This document shows positions 50,776-62,010 of a stretch of DNA of 64,000 nucleotides, piece after piece (within the stretch, counting starts at the first letter, position 1; the number at the start of each line of letters is the position of its first letter). The position numbers were made by a program, and so were the translations under genes. Below the pieces are notes generated by a model, which did not search any database, was not told the DNA's origin, and saw only the letters and a list, made by a program, of their open reading frames with translations. The DNA comes from Sclerodactyla briareus (lineage: Eukaryota > Echinodermata > Holothuroidea > Dendrochirotida > Sclerodactylidae): NCBI GenBank assembly GCA_026419785.1, contig JAODTK010005603.1, positions 124,001-188,000 on the forward strand, read 5' to 3'.

Positions 50776-52743
50776 AATAGTAAGTGCATGTGATTTCATG
50801 TTGCAGAAGAAGAAGCGGAAACTTACAATCCGTCACTGCGGTCTAGAGTCATGTGTCACTCTGTCGGCAGCGTGACCGAAGTCATTTCTGACGAGGCGAG
50901 GGGCTAACATTTATTAGGGTCCTGGTGAGAGGGGTTCTCAGGCAGTCAGGTTAACCGTTCCCTTTGAAAAGTTTTGGCTTTAGGTTGCAATTTATGCTCT
51001 AAAATGTGATTTTTTTGGCGCGAAGCGAGAAAATGTGTGTCCACCAAGGGCAGTAAGGTCTCTCGTTTGGTAATGGGCCTGAATCCTACCTTCGATGGGA
51101 CCACCTTAGTTGGGGTCTGGGAGAGAGAACGGCCTGGAAGTAAGACCGGTTTTATTAGCCCATTCTAGAGAACCAAGGTTATAATTTTTCGTGTGCATCG
51201 TTAGCTCGATACCGGTTCTTTCGGACGGAAATTTTGACTGAATATTCATTTAAAGTTGTTCGAATTGTGTTTGCAATTCATGAAGGTAGACACACAAAAG
51301 TCGAAAGGTTCTAGTTTCGCACGGTTATGGTATAGTCTTTGATTTAAAAGAATGCTTCTCACTTTGCTAGAATTAGAATTTCTGCCGGGTTTTTGGAACA
51401 TAACCATATTCATTCCTATATTAGTTGCATTACAATGTAGGGAATGACGACGCTCCACAATTGTTTGCAGTCTCGTTTCGGATCAGGGCACCACGGATGT
51501 TTTCGTTGAATTGAAGTGCAAGATTATATAATTGTTCAAATAGGGGATATCGTCTGTCGATGCCTTCAGTGGGCTAGAAAGCGATGTCAAGGAAGCAATT
51601 GTAAAAGATAGTCCCAGAATTACAAAGTGCACTCAAAATTTTTCACGGCATCTCATAGCTATCGTGCACGTTGTCAACAGTAATGACAGCGAAACAAACC
51701 ATAAGGATACCGAAACGGACACATTTTTTGCATTATTTCTTGAACATCGATAAAATCACAACGTCCAAAATTGACAGGATTGACAAATTTTTGCTCAATC
51801 ATCGGGCTATCGACAAGGAGAAATCGGCAATCTGCTGGACATTGTGGGCCATTATTCACTTGGCAGGTTTGTATGCCCGAATTGTGCCTATCTATGCCCA
51901 GCGGTTGTTCTCGATCGGCCCAAAACTTGCTTTACTTCCACAATGTGTTGGAGCAGTCCGCACTCCTCATCCGCCTATATGCCAACGCCGTTTTGTGTTA
52001 TAATCAATGGACAATTTATTGTGAATCTCCTTAGTTTAGAATTGTTTACCTTTGTCTCACTTATGTTTCTGAGGGGGCAACTTGCATAAAAAGATTCATA
52101 TCCGGCCGAATATGCATTAAATGCATCGCCAAGACACTACAGACGCAAACGTTACAGGTCGTCTGCGCGCGCCAGCGCGCGAAAATTTGAAAAATGGGTC
52201 GGAATTAAAAGGCCACTGTGGTCTTTGTGAGGCTGCTTTCTCAATATTTTTCAGCCCACACAGCAACTCAACGGAACGCTGTGTTAAACGGACATGTACT
52301 TCGTCTTCATGAGGATCAAAAAGTGGGGGGGGCATTGATATGATGCCCCCACTTCGAAAAGTGGGGGGGGACGGGGTTCCCCCTGTCTCCACCCCCCCCC
52401 CTTCCCAGGATCTGACGCCCATGGTATGCACAAATGACAAACTTTTTGTGTCTTCACTCAAAATCACACATGTAGATTTGTGCTATTGAGCCTGGCAAGT
52501 GCTGTTTCCGTCGATGGAGGCGGTATGAAATCTAAAATTTTCTTCCACGCTTCGCGCCAACCGATGGTGTGGCGCTCCGCTTAGATGGGTCCGTCCATTT
52601 GATGTGTCCCACCACTTTCAAAAACGGTCCTCCGACCGCCCCGGCTTGGATATTGATCCATGACAGCCGGTTCAAAAGAATTGGGCAAGAGAATTGCGGT
52701 GGAGTACGGCACTATTTACACTCTCCAAAATATTGTGTAATTA
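50776..52743. other. No identified gene
   Basis: A 110-codon plus-strand frame at 51671-52003 has no recognised similarity or clear splice sites. G/C-tract repeats occur at 52320-52410. 'cgcgcgccagcgcgcg' lies at about 52168, and 'acgcttcgcgccaac' near 52546 echoes 20590. Confidence 0.45.
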
Positions 52744-52870
52744 GCACACCTATCCCGGTGGGTGAAAAATTACATAATCATTGTGTATAATTGCCACAAC
52801 TGTGTAGTTTTTTACACAACCTTCACACAATGGGTTCAATTTCCCACACAAACACCGGGATAGGTGTGCT
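52744..52870. repeat. 127-bp foldback with perfect 18-bp arms
   Basis: AGCACACCTATCCCGGTG (52744-52761) is the exact inverse of 52853-52870. The loop is rich in TTACACA/TGTGTAA motifs. It resembles a small MITE. Confidence 0.75.
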
Positions 52871-52964
52871 CATTTATACCAGTGTTGTTTAAATTATACC
52901 CAACATGCTTTTAGGAGGTGTATAATGAGGGATGTAAGACTGTTATAGGCATCAGTTGTTCGTC

Positions 52965-53393
52965 CTAGTAATGAGAAAGTCCGTAATGAGATGGATGACC
53001 TATGTTTTGAGAGTCACAAATTCCTAAATTCGCACACGAAAGGAAAATGAGTAAATCAACAGTCGAAACGAGAAAAAAACTTAAATTATACCAAGGAATA
53101 TTGCCCGATAATGTGGCAGCATAGATTGGTGTAAAAGGGTTGGTCCTAGGCACAGATCCCTGGTGACTCCATAGGGTAGTTGAAATGTATGCGAAGGACT
53201 TTGCCACCATCACTTGCCTTTTTTTTTGGTGCCGTCGCGCAAGATATGAAGTTAAACAGCTAAAAGCAGCAGATATCCCAACTCTCGAGTGCGAGAGCTT
53301 CCAGAAGAATTCTATGATCATGGTGTTTGTGTCAAAGCCGGACTGAAGAGCCAGCAAACACAAGCAGTGGTACATTCGTTTATCGAAATGCAT
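52965..53393 (-). mobile_element. Decayed LINE reverse-transcriptase domain (CR1/L2-like)
   Basis: A minus-strand frame of 142 codons contains 'IIEFFWKLSHSRVGIS', 'LTSYLARRHQKK', 'GSVPRTNPFTPIYAATLSGN' and 'NLSFFLVSTVDLLIF'. In active CR1/L2 elements this region reads FDTIDH...L-x-x-x-GI...W-x-x-SYLxxRxQ...GVPQGSVLGPxLFTIY...LSFHxYADDTQLY. The YADD motif is destroyed (STVD here) and GVPQGS is altered, so the copy is dead. Confidence 0.87.
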
Positions 53394-53869
53394 AAAGGAC
53401 TATGCAGATGGACTGAAAGTAACGACGTTTAAGTTCTGAGGAAGTGTGTGGTGGGAGTGAGAGAAGACAACACATGATTGTGTGTCATGTGCGAAGAGAT
53501 CTGCCCCACAACGGCCCCGTTCCACAAGCTTCGAGAGAGAAATGGTAAGTTACTTACAGGCGGATAATTACGAAGTCGTTATCTCATCCCACCTTCTCGG
53601 AATGGGAATAACAATGCATTCTCCATAGTGTGAAAAAATATCCATGGGCAGAGAGGACATGTTCAAAAGAAAATGTTAAAAAAACGGAAAAAATTATTGG
53701 ATCTATACAATTGTATTCCAATGCGTCGGCATGTGTAGGCCTACAAACAATGGTATACAAGTAAAATATTTTACGATATCATGGAGCGTAAGACAACTGT
53801 CACTCTAAGCCCCGTACTGATTTATTATTGGGTGGAGGTGTTTGCAATTAGCATCAAAAGTTCTGGTTT
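53394..53869. other. No gene seen
   Basis: Non-coding, no recognised repeat. Confidence 0.45.
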
Positions 53870-54610
53870 GTTAATGAGGGTATCTCAGTTTTGCGAACTT
53901 CAAAGGAATTTTGCAATCTTGCGACGACACCGGGCATCTGCCTGGAGGGGCGTAGGCATCGTTGAGAGCGACATTTGATCGCGTTCTGTATTTAGATGCT
54001 ACGACTGCACCATTGAAATTATATGCGATAGCCACTCGCAGAACATTTCGTAGAGATTCTTGTTTGAATGTAATTTCAGGCGATCTGACATAATAATAGA
54101 AATACCATTTAATCAAAAGACAACTGCAGGATGATTTATCCATGGGGCTAATTTAATAGCTCGATAAGAAAACTGAATGCATCAATCCAAACGGGAAGTT
54201 CATAGGACTTTTCCGTTATGAAGTTATAGTTCATAGTCATTGAAGAGTTGGTGTAGCGTGGAGCATGTGTATTGCTAAAAGATCGAAATGATTTCCATAT
54301 GCAATAATAAATGAAGTCGTGTCTGGCACAAACCCTGCAAACATTTTTGGTTTATATTGAAATTCAAACAATTAATTCCACTTCGAAAAACATTAGTCAT
54401 ATGGAGAGGATCGCGTAGTGGGTTGGTAGGTGTGATGGTTACTTTGGTGAGAGAAAGACACAGGACTTCTGCTAATGTTGACTTATTCAACAAAATGAAA
54501 CATCAAAATACAAAAATAAGTTCCTGCGTGGCATGTGTGAAGTCATGCCCAATTGGGGTTCTCCCCAAGTTCCGCTTAATGACCCAAACTTGGAAGGAGA
54601 GAATACTCCA
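53870..54610. repeat. Repeat family beta, copy 3 (inverted)
   Basis: Its reverse complement matches 14090-14655 and 15100-15652, from 'cccaattggg' and 'gtgtgaagtcatg' through 'aacattagcagaagt'-like, 'cccactac', 'tttgcagggttt' and 'ttcattattgcat'. Sequence on its left (near 54118) matches the right end of copy 2. Confidence 0.85.
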
Positions 54611-54689
54611 GCACAAAAGAGGTATCGTTATTTAAATGGAGTGAGTTTTCCATTGCTTTCCTTACAAAGTCCCACGAATTCGCCCGAAT

Positions 54690-55130
54690 GTGCAGTTCTC
54701 AGAGAAAAATAGGGGGGCAGTCTGCCCCCAAGGCTTCTGAAATTCTATTCGACGTGAACCAAAATGATGTGAAGATTATTACATCGGCCAATGATCGCAT
54801 ATTTAGTCTACAACGCCTGGACGAAAAAACGCCCATGCGCGAAACAATTGAAAAATTATGAACTGTTGGTTATTCGATTTAAAATTCGAGAACTCGGTAT
54901 GAAAACATGGAGGTAATCCTTCGACTTCGGCCTAGTCGGGTCCAGATCTTGGAACGCCGAATACGATTATTGTTTGGGTGACAAAAATTGAATCAGTTTA
55001 GAGTAATACAATCGGGCACGTGCCTATTATTTTTATGTCGGTCCGGGAAGAAGGGGGGGGGGGAGGGGGAAGGACGATATGATATCCCAACACTTCAAAA
55101 GGGGGATATCCCCCACCCGTCCCCCCTGTT
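54690..55130 (+). repeat. Third copy of the palindrome-arm repeat
   Basis: 'aaggcttctgaaatt', 'attacatcgg', 'cgagaactcggtatgaaaa', 'ggtaatccttcgacttcgg', 'tcgggtccagatctt' and 'aattgaatcagttta' align with the right arm at 49330-49617 and, inverted, with the left arm beyond the palindrome edge. It continues into a G-tract ending near 'cccccctgttgac'. Confidence 0.85.
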
Positions 55131-55399
55131 GACTCACTTGCATGGAGAGAATCTTGAGGGAACCGGGTTCTCCAGGAAGCCATACCGGGTTCCGAAGAAA
55201 AAATGATGCATTGAAAAAATTCTCTTTACCCTCCTCTTTTCATTCCGGGAGAGCGCTTCATTTGGGGAGAGCGCCACCAATTGTTCGTGGGCCAAATAAG
55301 GACTTACTTCTAGTAATTATGCAGCTCTCACTTCTTCTGACACGGAATAACGACCTAGAACTCATCATGCTGTCTACGTTCCAGGCCACATAATGAGTA

Positions 55400-55620
55400 A
55401 TCGAATCATTATTATGGATCGGGACGGGCGGAATAATGAGGAATTGAGTCATTTTTATGAATCGGGATAGGCAGAATAACGAGAAACTAAGGCATTATCA
55501 TGAATTGAGAGAGGAGGAATAAGGACCCGCTAAGTCATTATGATGAACGGGGATATGGGCGGGATAACGAGCCACTAAGTCATTATAATGCCCTCCGAAA
55601 TAGAAGAATAATGAGAAAAG
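55400..55620 (+). repeat. ~57-bp minisatellite
   Basis: Four or more degenerate units of 'gaataatgag...gtcattattatgaa..gggatgggcg' style, running from about 55400 to 55620. Phrases near 25690-25790 are similar. Confidence 0.7.
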
Positions 55621-55934
55621 AAGTCGTATTCCGGCATGAGACGGTGCAAGAATGACTAAGGAACTAATTATACGGCACTGAAAAATGACGGGTTTAGCAC
55701 AGACTGCCTGAATTTTGGCGCAAATGCGATCATTCTTGTCCACGATTTTGTTGGAGATTTTAAAACGAGCAATTTTTCTCATATGTGGCTTCGAACATAG
55801 GTGGAATAATGAATTCTAGGTCGTTGTTCTGCTCAAGCATTCACGTATCAGACGAGTGAAAGCCACACCACCCGTACCATTTTGGCGCATTCCGGCGTTT
55901 CATATATAACCTCTGTTTGTATCCAAGCTGCTGT

Positions 55935-56450
55935 TGTCCTTCAACAAATCATTGTTGTAATGGAAGTCCACTGAGGTCGTGACATGCCCTGCTAGTTACC
56001 CCCCCCCCCTCTGACCGATGACCCGGGGGAAACGTGTTGTGGCCCCGGTTTGTTTAACAAATCATTTGTAACGGGACATATGGTTGGGGTGCATTGAAGT
56101 TGTGGGGGAGCCCTCTCATACACTTCTATCCCCGACCTGGGGGGGGGGGCGCACAGTGGGTGCGATCGCCAGAATCCGGGCCCAAATGTGGGTAACGCGG
56201 CTATACCCGCCAGTTACAGAGATAGTGTCTTTGATTGACAAATCATCTTTGTAACGGAATATGATGCAGGGTCCCACTGAAGGTCGTGAGACACCATTCA
56301 TGCCCCTGTCTGCGAACGATGGGGAGAAACGTGTCGGAAGCAAGCGCCAGCGGACCGGATATGTGGCCTTCACCCATAAGACCACGCTGTACCGGGAATA
56401 CGAATTTTGGGCCCGGTTGGTGGACACAATTCATCTCTGTAACGGCATGT
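55935..56450 (+). repeat. Degenerate tandem repeat with 'aacaaatcattTGTAACGG' motif
   Basis: The motif recurs near 55943, 56051, 56236 and 56424, each time followed by a GC-rich segment with 'cccactgaggtcgtgaca'- or 'gggagaaacgtgt'-like phrases. Spacing is about 110-187 bp. The region is GC-richer than average, which explains several open frames. Confidence 0.55.
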
Positions 56451-56649
56451 CTTCATCTGCTTCATCGGAATACTCCGATGCGCCCCATGAGCATTTGATG
56501 GAGGATAGCCGGTGTGCCGGTGACCACACTATCAAGATACCCGACATACCCGGGATTCTTATTATCCGGGATCCGTTACCAGAGCGGGGCATGCCCGGTG
56601 TGGAGGGATCTCTGCATGGGGGTAACAGACTGGGTGGCCAATAATTTTC

Positions 56650-58339
56650 GTCTAGTGATCTAGTTGATAGACTGATCTGGGGAGAGAGCTAAGGGGGGGG
56701 GGTTGGCCCCCTGGCCCTGAAACCATCAGACGCGAAAGGTGCTCTCCTAGTACGTCTCTAGCATGAATTATCTATTAAAATGTATTCATTTTTTCTGCAA
56801 CATATTTTTTCCCGACAGGAACTGTGTGTAAGATAATGTTGTGTCAAAACATGAATAACCTGTGCATTCATATTTGGTTATCATATTAAGATTACAAGAT
56901 TGCTGTACGGCTGGATTTTATGAGTTATGACACGTGATTTTTAGTCGGAATGCGTGAACCTAAATTCACAAATGATGACTGGTACATGGAGGACTGAGGA
57001 GAATTGCAGCATCTTCTAGCAAACCTATTGACCAATAATAATAATTAAGAGTTATTTCACTTCTCCATCCTACTTACTTTCTTTCGTTATAAGGTAAGCA
57101 TATGACGTAACTAGTGGTTATATTCAGTCTCTTTCTGGGGCCAGTCTCGACAAGTTGTCAATTATTTCTGGTCCTTCCACTCTAAGGTTTTGAACATAAT
57201 TTATTTGTATAAAACTTGAGATTTGAAAGTGTGAATAACTTGAAACTTGAAACTTGCATTGGCCATTCACACCATGGTCTTGCATAGCCCAGAGCTGATT
57301 ACCGATAGTTATAAGTTCTCGATGGAGCTGAACTTGGCACACATTCCATCAAAGTTAAATCTACTTCCTACACTCCTCGACGTGCGCAACGCACCCTTTT
57401 TTGTTATATTTCCTCCCCTAACTTTTCTCCCCTTCTCTGAGTCTCTCCCCACGGGAGGGGGCACTGCTCCCCTGTCGCCTGCCCCTGTAATTGTACGTCG
57501 ATTTTTCGAATGTATTTTACAGTGGTACGATATATCGTATTATGGATCAATGTGAGGTGGAAACTAGTTTCATTTTTTTTTTAAATAACTCTTGTCTTTA
57601 CTCCAGGAATTATCCAGAATCACATCGTATTCCCAAATTGGGGGTACAAACTGAATCTGTGGACTCAAAACATTAACATAAACACCACAATTTCCAAGAT
57701 TTGCAGCTTGTAAGCTATTTACAATAATGCAAATTTTTATTATTCGCGATATAAACTAAGTAGCCACGCTACGTAAAAAGAGCCTTTTGGAAATACAAAG
57801 TTTACAGCTGGCTGAATAGATAGGGTCCACCTAACACAAACTTGTGAATATGATGGCGCTATCCATTCCGTCGGTCTGGACGGTTAGTTTGTTTCCACCT
57901 AACTCGAGCGGAGACGGCGACCTTCTTGTCGCCCAAGACCTGACTTCTGATTTTCCAGGGGGGTGTCACACCCCCCCTCCCGTATTTAACGTCCCCGTCT
58001 GCAAGTTCCCCCAAAAAAAAAAGTCATGGAGTTTTATGTGGGGGTCCATGACCATTCGGAGTCTAGAATGACTCCAAGATGGGGTGGAGGTCTGACAGGG
58101 GCAAGGGGATGGCCTGAAAGATAATATTCAATTTAGAGGGTTTTGTTTTGAGCGGACAGTAAGGACAATGAAATCCTGGTTAAAGGACATACACCAGTCC
58201 CTGATTCAGTTGTCACGGGCTTGAAGGTCTTCCTGAAGTACTAATTGGTCTTGACAGTGAGGGGAATCGCTCTGTCTGTTCGAAAGAGCGTCCGTAACAA
58301 ACAGCCGAACATTCGAAGATCCACACGCAGGAATCATTG
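56650..58339. other. No identified gene
   Basis: Contains G/C-tract inverted segments near 56690 and 57955-57980. A 102-codon plus frame at 57247-57555 is unidentified. Confidence 0.45.
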
Positions 58340-58500
58340 CACAAAACAGAGGCAAACGCACCGGAAGGGGGGGGGGCGAACCCCCCCCCTCCCCCATAGT
58401 GACTTATGGTTAAAACAAAAACTTAGTTTTTTTGCAGTTCAGTGGAAAATTTGCAGTGTTATTGAGCAAATATCGCAGCGCATGTTTCTAGGGGCCATGA
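58340..58500. mobile_element. MITE fragment related to 46203-46393
   Basis: 'tttttttgcagttcagtgg' and 'ttgagcaaatatcgcagc' match the interior of the 46.2-kb element, again beside long G and C runs. Confidence 0.5.
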
Positions 58501-58666
58501 TTTGTACTTATTTGCCAAAAGGGTATATATGACGCACAGTGACATCACATAGTGCAACGGCCTGTGGTCATGTGCGGCGGTATAAAACAAAGTAGACCTA
58601 ACCCAATATTGAGATAGGTCATAGTAACCGTAATTCATAGTACAACACGAACGCAACTATGCGGGG

Positions 58667-58668
<2 letters not shown>

Positions 58669-58698
<30 letters not shown>
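58669..58698. repeat. Poly-T run of 30
   Basis: Could be the poly(A) tail of a minus-strand retrotransposed sequence, but no recognisable body adjoins it. Length may be assembly-dependent. Confidence 0.85.
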
Positions 58699-58699
<1 letters not shown>

Positions 58700-58799
58700 T
58701 TTTCTTGCCAAATATCCAACCTTTGTTTACCAAAAGAGACTCAAGATCACCTAAAATTGATTTATTTCTCATCGGCAAGTAAGCAGAAATTAACTCAAA

Positions 58800-58885
58800 C
58801 CAATGGTGGCGCAAGCGGGGGGGGGGGGACGCGCCCCCCCCCCCCCAAAAAAAATTTGATGGGGGGAACGTCCCCCCTAAATTAT
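58800..58885. repeat. G-tract / C-tract inverted segment
   Basis: Runs of G and C of nine or more bases, A8, and then GGGG-AACGT-CCCC. This is the same kind of tract as the hAT-like termini elsewhere. Confidence 0.7.
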
Positions 58886-58981
58886 TTTGACCAAATGAAA
58901 TTTCAACTTAACCAGCATCGACAATTAAACTATCATTTATATCGATCTGCGGAACATGATGGAATATAGCGATAGATTCAG

Positions 58982-59110
58982 GGATGCAACAGGCTCCTAC
59001 TTTTTCAAAATCTCCACTTTGTGCCCTTGCCGCCTACTTCTCCTACATTTTCTTGAAAATCCAACTTTCTCCTCTTTCTCCTACTCTTTTTTCAAATGTT
59101 TGCTCAAAAA
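58982..59110. repeat. Pyrimidine-rich 'ctcctacttttt' repeat
   Basis: 'aacaggctcctactttttc', 'ctacttctcctac' and 'ctttctcctac' resemble 62745-62875, where 'tctcctacttt' recurs next to 'ggagcctgtggca'. Confidence 0.55.
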
Positions 59111-59469
59111 AAAATCATACAAAATTGAAGGATGGAGAGGAACTACCGACACAGTATAATATGTAAAATGGAAGTGCTTTCCTGAATAGCTGTATAGTCG
59201 AAGATGCATTCAGGACCTCTGTTCTGGAACTGCCATGCGGAACCTGTAATTCAAATCCATGCAGTGTACCAACAATGTCATTGCAAGAGACCACATGTGG
59301 TTAATTTGTAAATGTTCTAGAAGAACACCCCATTGCTGTTGTAGGTAGAATGCCTTTTTCTGCTCAACAGCTAGCCTATGCCGGTAATCTGCATGCCATT
59401 CTATCTTTATACTCCATCTAGGCTCTATGCATTTTTAGTTCAACCAGTTGTTCTGGTTGACTTGGTGAT

Positions 59470-60275
59470 CCGCATGTCATTCTGGCTATCCATCCATCCC
59501 ATCTATTTATCCCATCCCATTCCATCCATCTATACATCCTTCATCTATCCATCCCATCCAGCCATCTATCCATCCCATCCAGCCTCTATCCAACCCATCC
59601 ATCCCATCCTTTCCTCCTATCAATACAATCTATCCATCCCTCCATCTATCCATCCCATCCTCTTATCCATCCCATGCATCCTAGCCATTTCCTCATCCTA
59701 CAACTATCCATCCATCCATCTATCCATCCCTCCATCTATCCATCCATTCTCCTATCCTTCCCTCTATCCAGTACATCTATCCAACCCATCCATCTATCCA
59801 TCCCATCATCCCATCATTCCATCTAGCCCTAAAAGCATTCCAACGCATCCATCATCCATCGCATCCATCTATCCATCCTATCCATCCATCCATCTATCCC
59901 TCCTCTAGCCTCTATCCACCCATTTATCCCATCCATTTCCTCGGTCCATACAGACTATCCAACCCATCCCACTCATCTATCCATGCATCCCATCCATCTA
60001 TCCAATCCATCCATCTATCCATCCCAGCCAGCCATCTATCCACCCCATTCATCCATCCATTTCCTCCTATACATACAATCTTCATCCCATCCATCTATCC
60101 TCCCATCATCGTCCATCCATCCCTGTCCAACCCCATCTATCCATCCCCCTCCTCTGTCCTGCCTCCATCCATGCTTCCTTATTGCATCTTATCCATCCAT
60201 CTATCCTCCCATCTGCCCATCCCATCCATCAGTCCATTCCATCCATTCTGTCCCATCCACCCCATCCCAAAAGGT
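59470..60275 (+). repeat. ATCC-rich minisatellite/microsatellite
   Basis: About 800 bp of imperfect 'ccatctatccatcccatc' units. Long open frames (177 and 119 codons) arise only from this composition and encode Ser/Pro/Ile/His/Tyr-rich peptides. Confidence 0.95.
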
Positions 60276-60419
60276 ATCTCTCGCCTACAAAGTGCATGTC
60301 ATAATGTTCCTCTCGTGGTGGGTTTTCTGCTTGGTCACATAGTGTTGATGTTGCGTCCGTTAAGTCATTGGAGTTACCACAGTAACATCTGTGGAAGAAG
60401 CTTTATGAGCCTCCAATAG

Positions 60420-61060
60420 TCACGTGTTCATTGAGACTTCTGGGGCATCTTTGACTATGTGAATGTCAAAGGCCATTGAAGGGACACAATAAGACCATTG
60501 TGTGAAATTGCCTCTCTTGTCCATTAGGCAAATGTTTTTGAGGGATGCTGATTAAATGTGGACCCATGTTCATTGACTCCTGGGGCATCTCTGACCCATG
60601 GAAGGTCAAAGTTCAATTTAATGGGCACCAGGGGTCTTGGGTGAGTTAGCTTTTGGGGCCAAATTGTTCATTCTTTGAATGGATGACTCTTTGGATGTTG
60701 ACCATGTGAAGATCAAGCTTAGAGATCTTAAAGGGGCAAACATAGGCCATGTGTTTGAATTGCCATTGTGGCCCTTAATTATAGTCATTCTGTTGACCAA
60801 GCTATGTACAATGTTTTAATGCTGGGGCTCTTGACCTTGTCATGGTCAATTCCAAGGTCATTGTGGACAATAGCCATTAGGTGAAATTCCTTCTTGACCA
60901 TCCATTGTTTATTTTTCGATTGATGTTAACCAAATGTGGAAACACAATTCATTGATTGCTGGGTAAACATTGGCCAGTAAAGGTTAAGGATACAATGGGC
61001 AAATTAGATGGAATGAAATTTTTGGCCACCAGATGGTCATGCTTTGAATGCACACAATGG
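60420..61060 (+). repeat. Degenerate ~140-bp tandem repeat
   Basis: 'gttcattga..ctggggcatct' occurs at 60425 and 60568, with weaker versions near 60810 and 60947 and again at 61762. Between them are 'aaggtcaaag', 'tgtgaaattgcc' and 'attgatgctgaccaaatgtgga'-like phrases. Confidence 0.65.
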
Positions 61061-61799
61061 TTCCTTGACTGCTTGTCTTTGAATGGACACACAGCCTTTT
61101 GTGAATATGAAAATGCGCTCCCCAAGAAAACAAGTTCCTTGAATTTGTAACATTGTATTAGCAGTTTTGCCCTCTTTCACAGTTTTTTTTTTATAAAGAA
61201 ATCCACTGGATAGTACAGTTGAATTAGCTGTTGTGTGAAACCTTGCAAAAATGCATCTCTCCCTCTATATGAAGCGCAGTTAAGAATTCTGACATTGAAC
61301 CACATAATGCACAGTGATCTCCCCCCTTTTAATGAATATATAATGGTACAAAATTGGGACCTGTTCCATATTAATGTCAACACTGCTTGCACCATTGTTG
61401 CTCAATTATTAGAAATGAATTGAAAAACATTTAAGTTAAATCAGTCATTTGTGTGAAATCTTGTGAGAATTAAATTGGATGTTCTTGACAATTCAACACA
61501 TGCTCACATCGTTCCCTCTTTGCATGAAATATTTGTTTACATTGGTATGCTTTGGGCTTCAGCAACCATTTGCACATTTTACACAATTACAAATATATTC
61601 GAAGAATGCCCAATGTTTGCCACAAGGCAGTTTCATTCATAATGTCATCCTTTCATGGTGTTTTTCAGCTCGATTCACATATTTTTTTATGCTGCATCTA
61701 ATACCATCAGAGTTAAAACAGGACATATGGTGGAAAGAATGGGCCTCCAACCAGTCACAGTGTTCATTGATCCCTGGGGCATCTTTGACTATGTCGTAA

Positions 61800-62010
61800 T
61801 CCAGGTCGGCTCACACTGTGTGGCTGGTTGTCCCCCTCCCCATTCACTTATAATTTCTCACCTTTGGAATGCTCTGCCTTCCTCCTGCTTTCCCTTCTTC
61901 TTACAACCTTCAGGCTTTCAAGTTTTTATGGTCAACGCTGTCTCAACTACTTGTCTCCTTCACACAATGGCTGATTGTGCAACTTTGTTTTGCCCTTTGA
62001 ACTGACCTTT
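61800..62010 (+). mobile_element. LINE ORF2 C-terminal fragment
   Basis: The plus strand reads SHLWNALPSSCFP, then with a frame change SSYNLQAFKF. This resembles the common ending of Jockey/CR1-type ORF2 proteins (R-L-W-N-x-L-P-x-x-x-F...L-x-x-F-K). Nothing upstream is recognisable. Confidence 0.6.

Noticed and set aside
59378-59908. 177-codon plus-strand frame
   Set aside because: It lies almost entirely in the ATCC-rich minisatellite, and its Ser/Pro/Ile/His/Tyr composition follows from the repeat.
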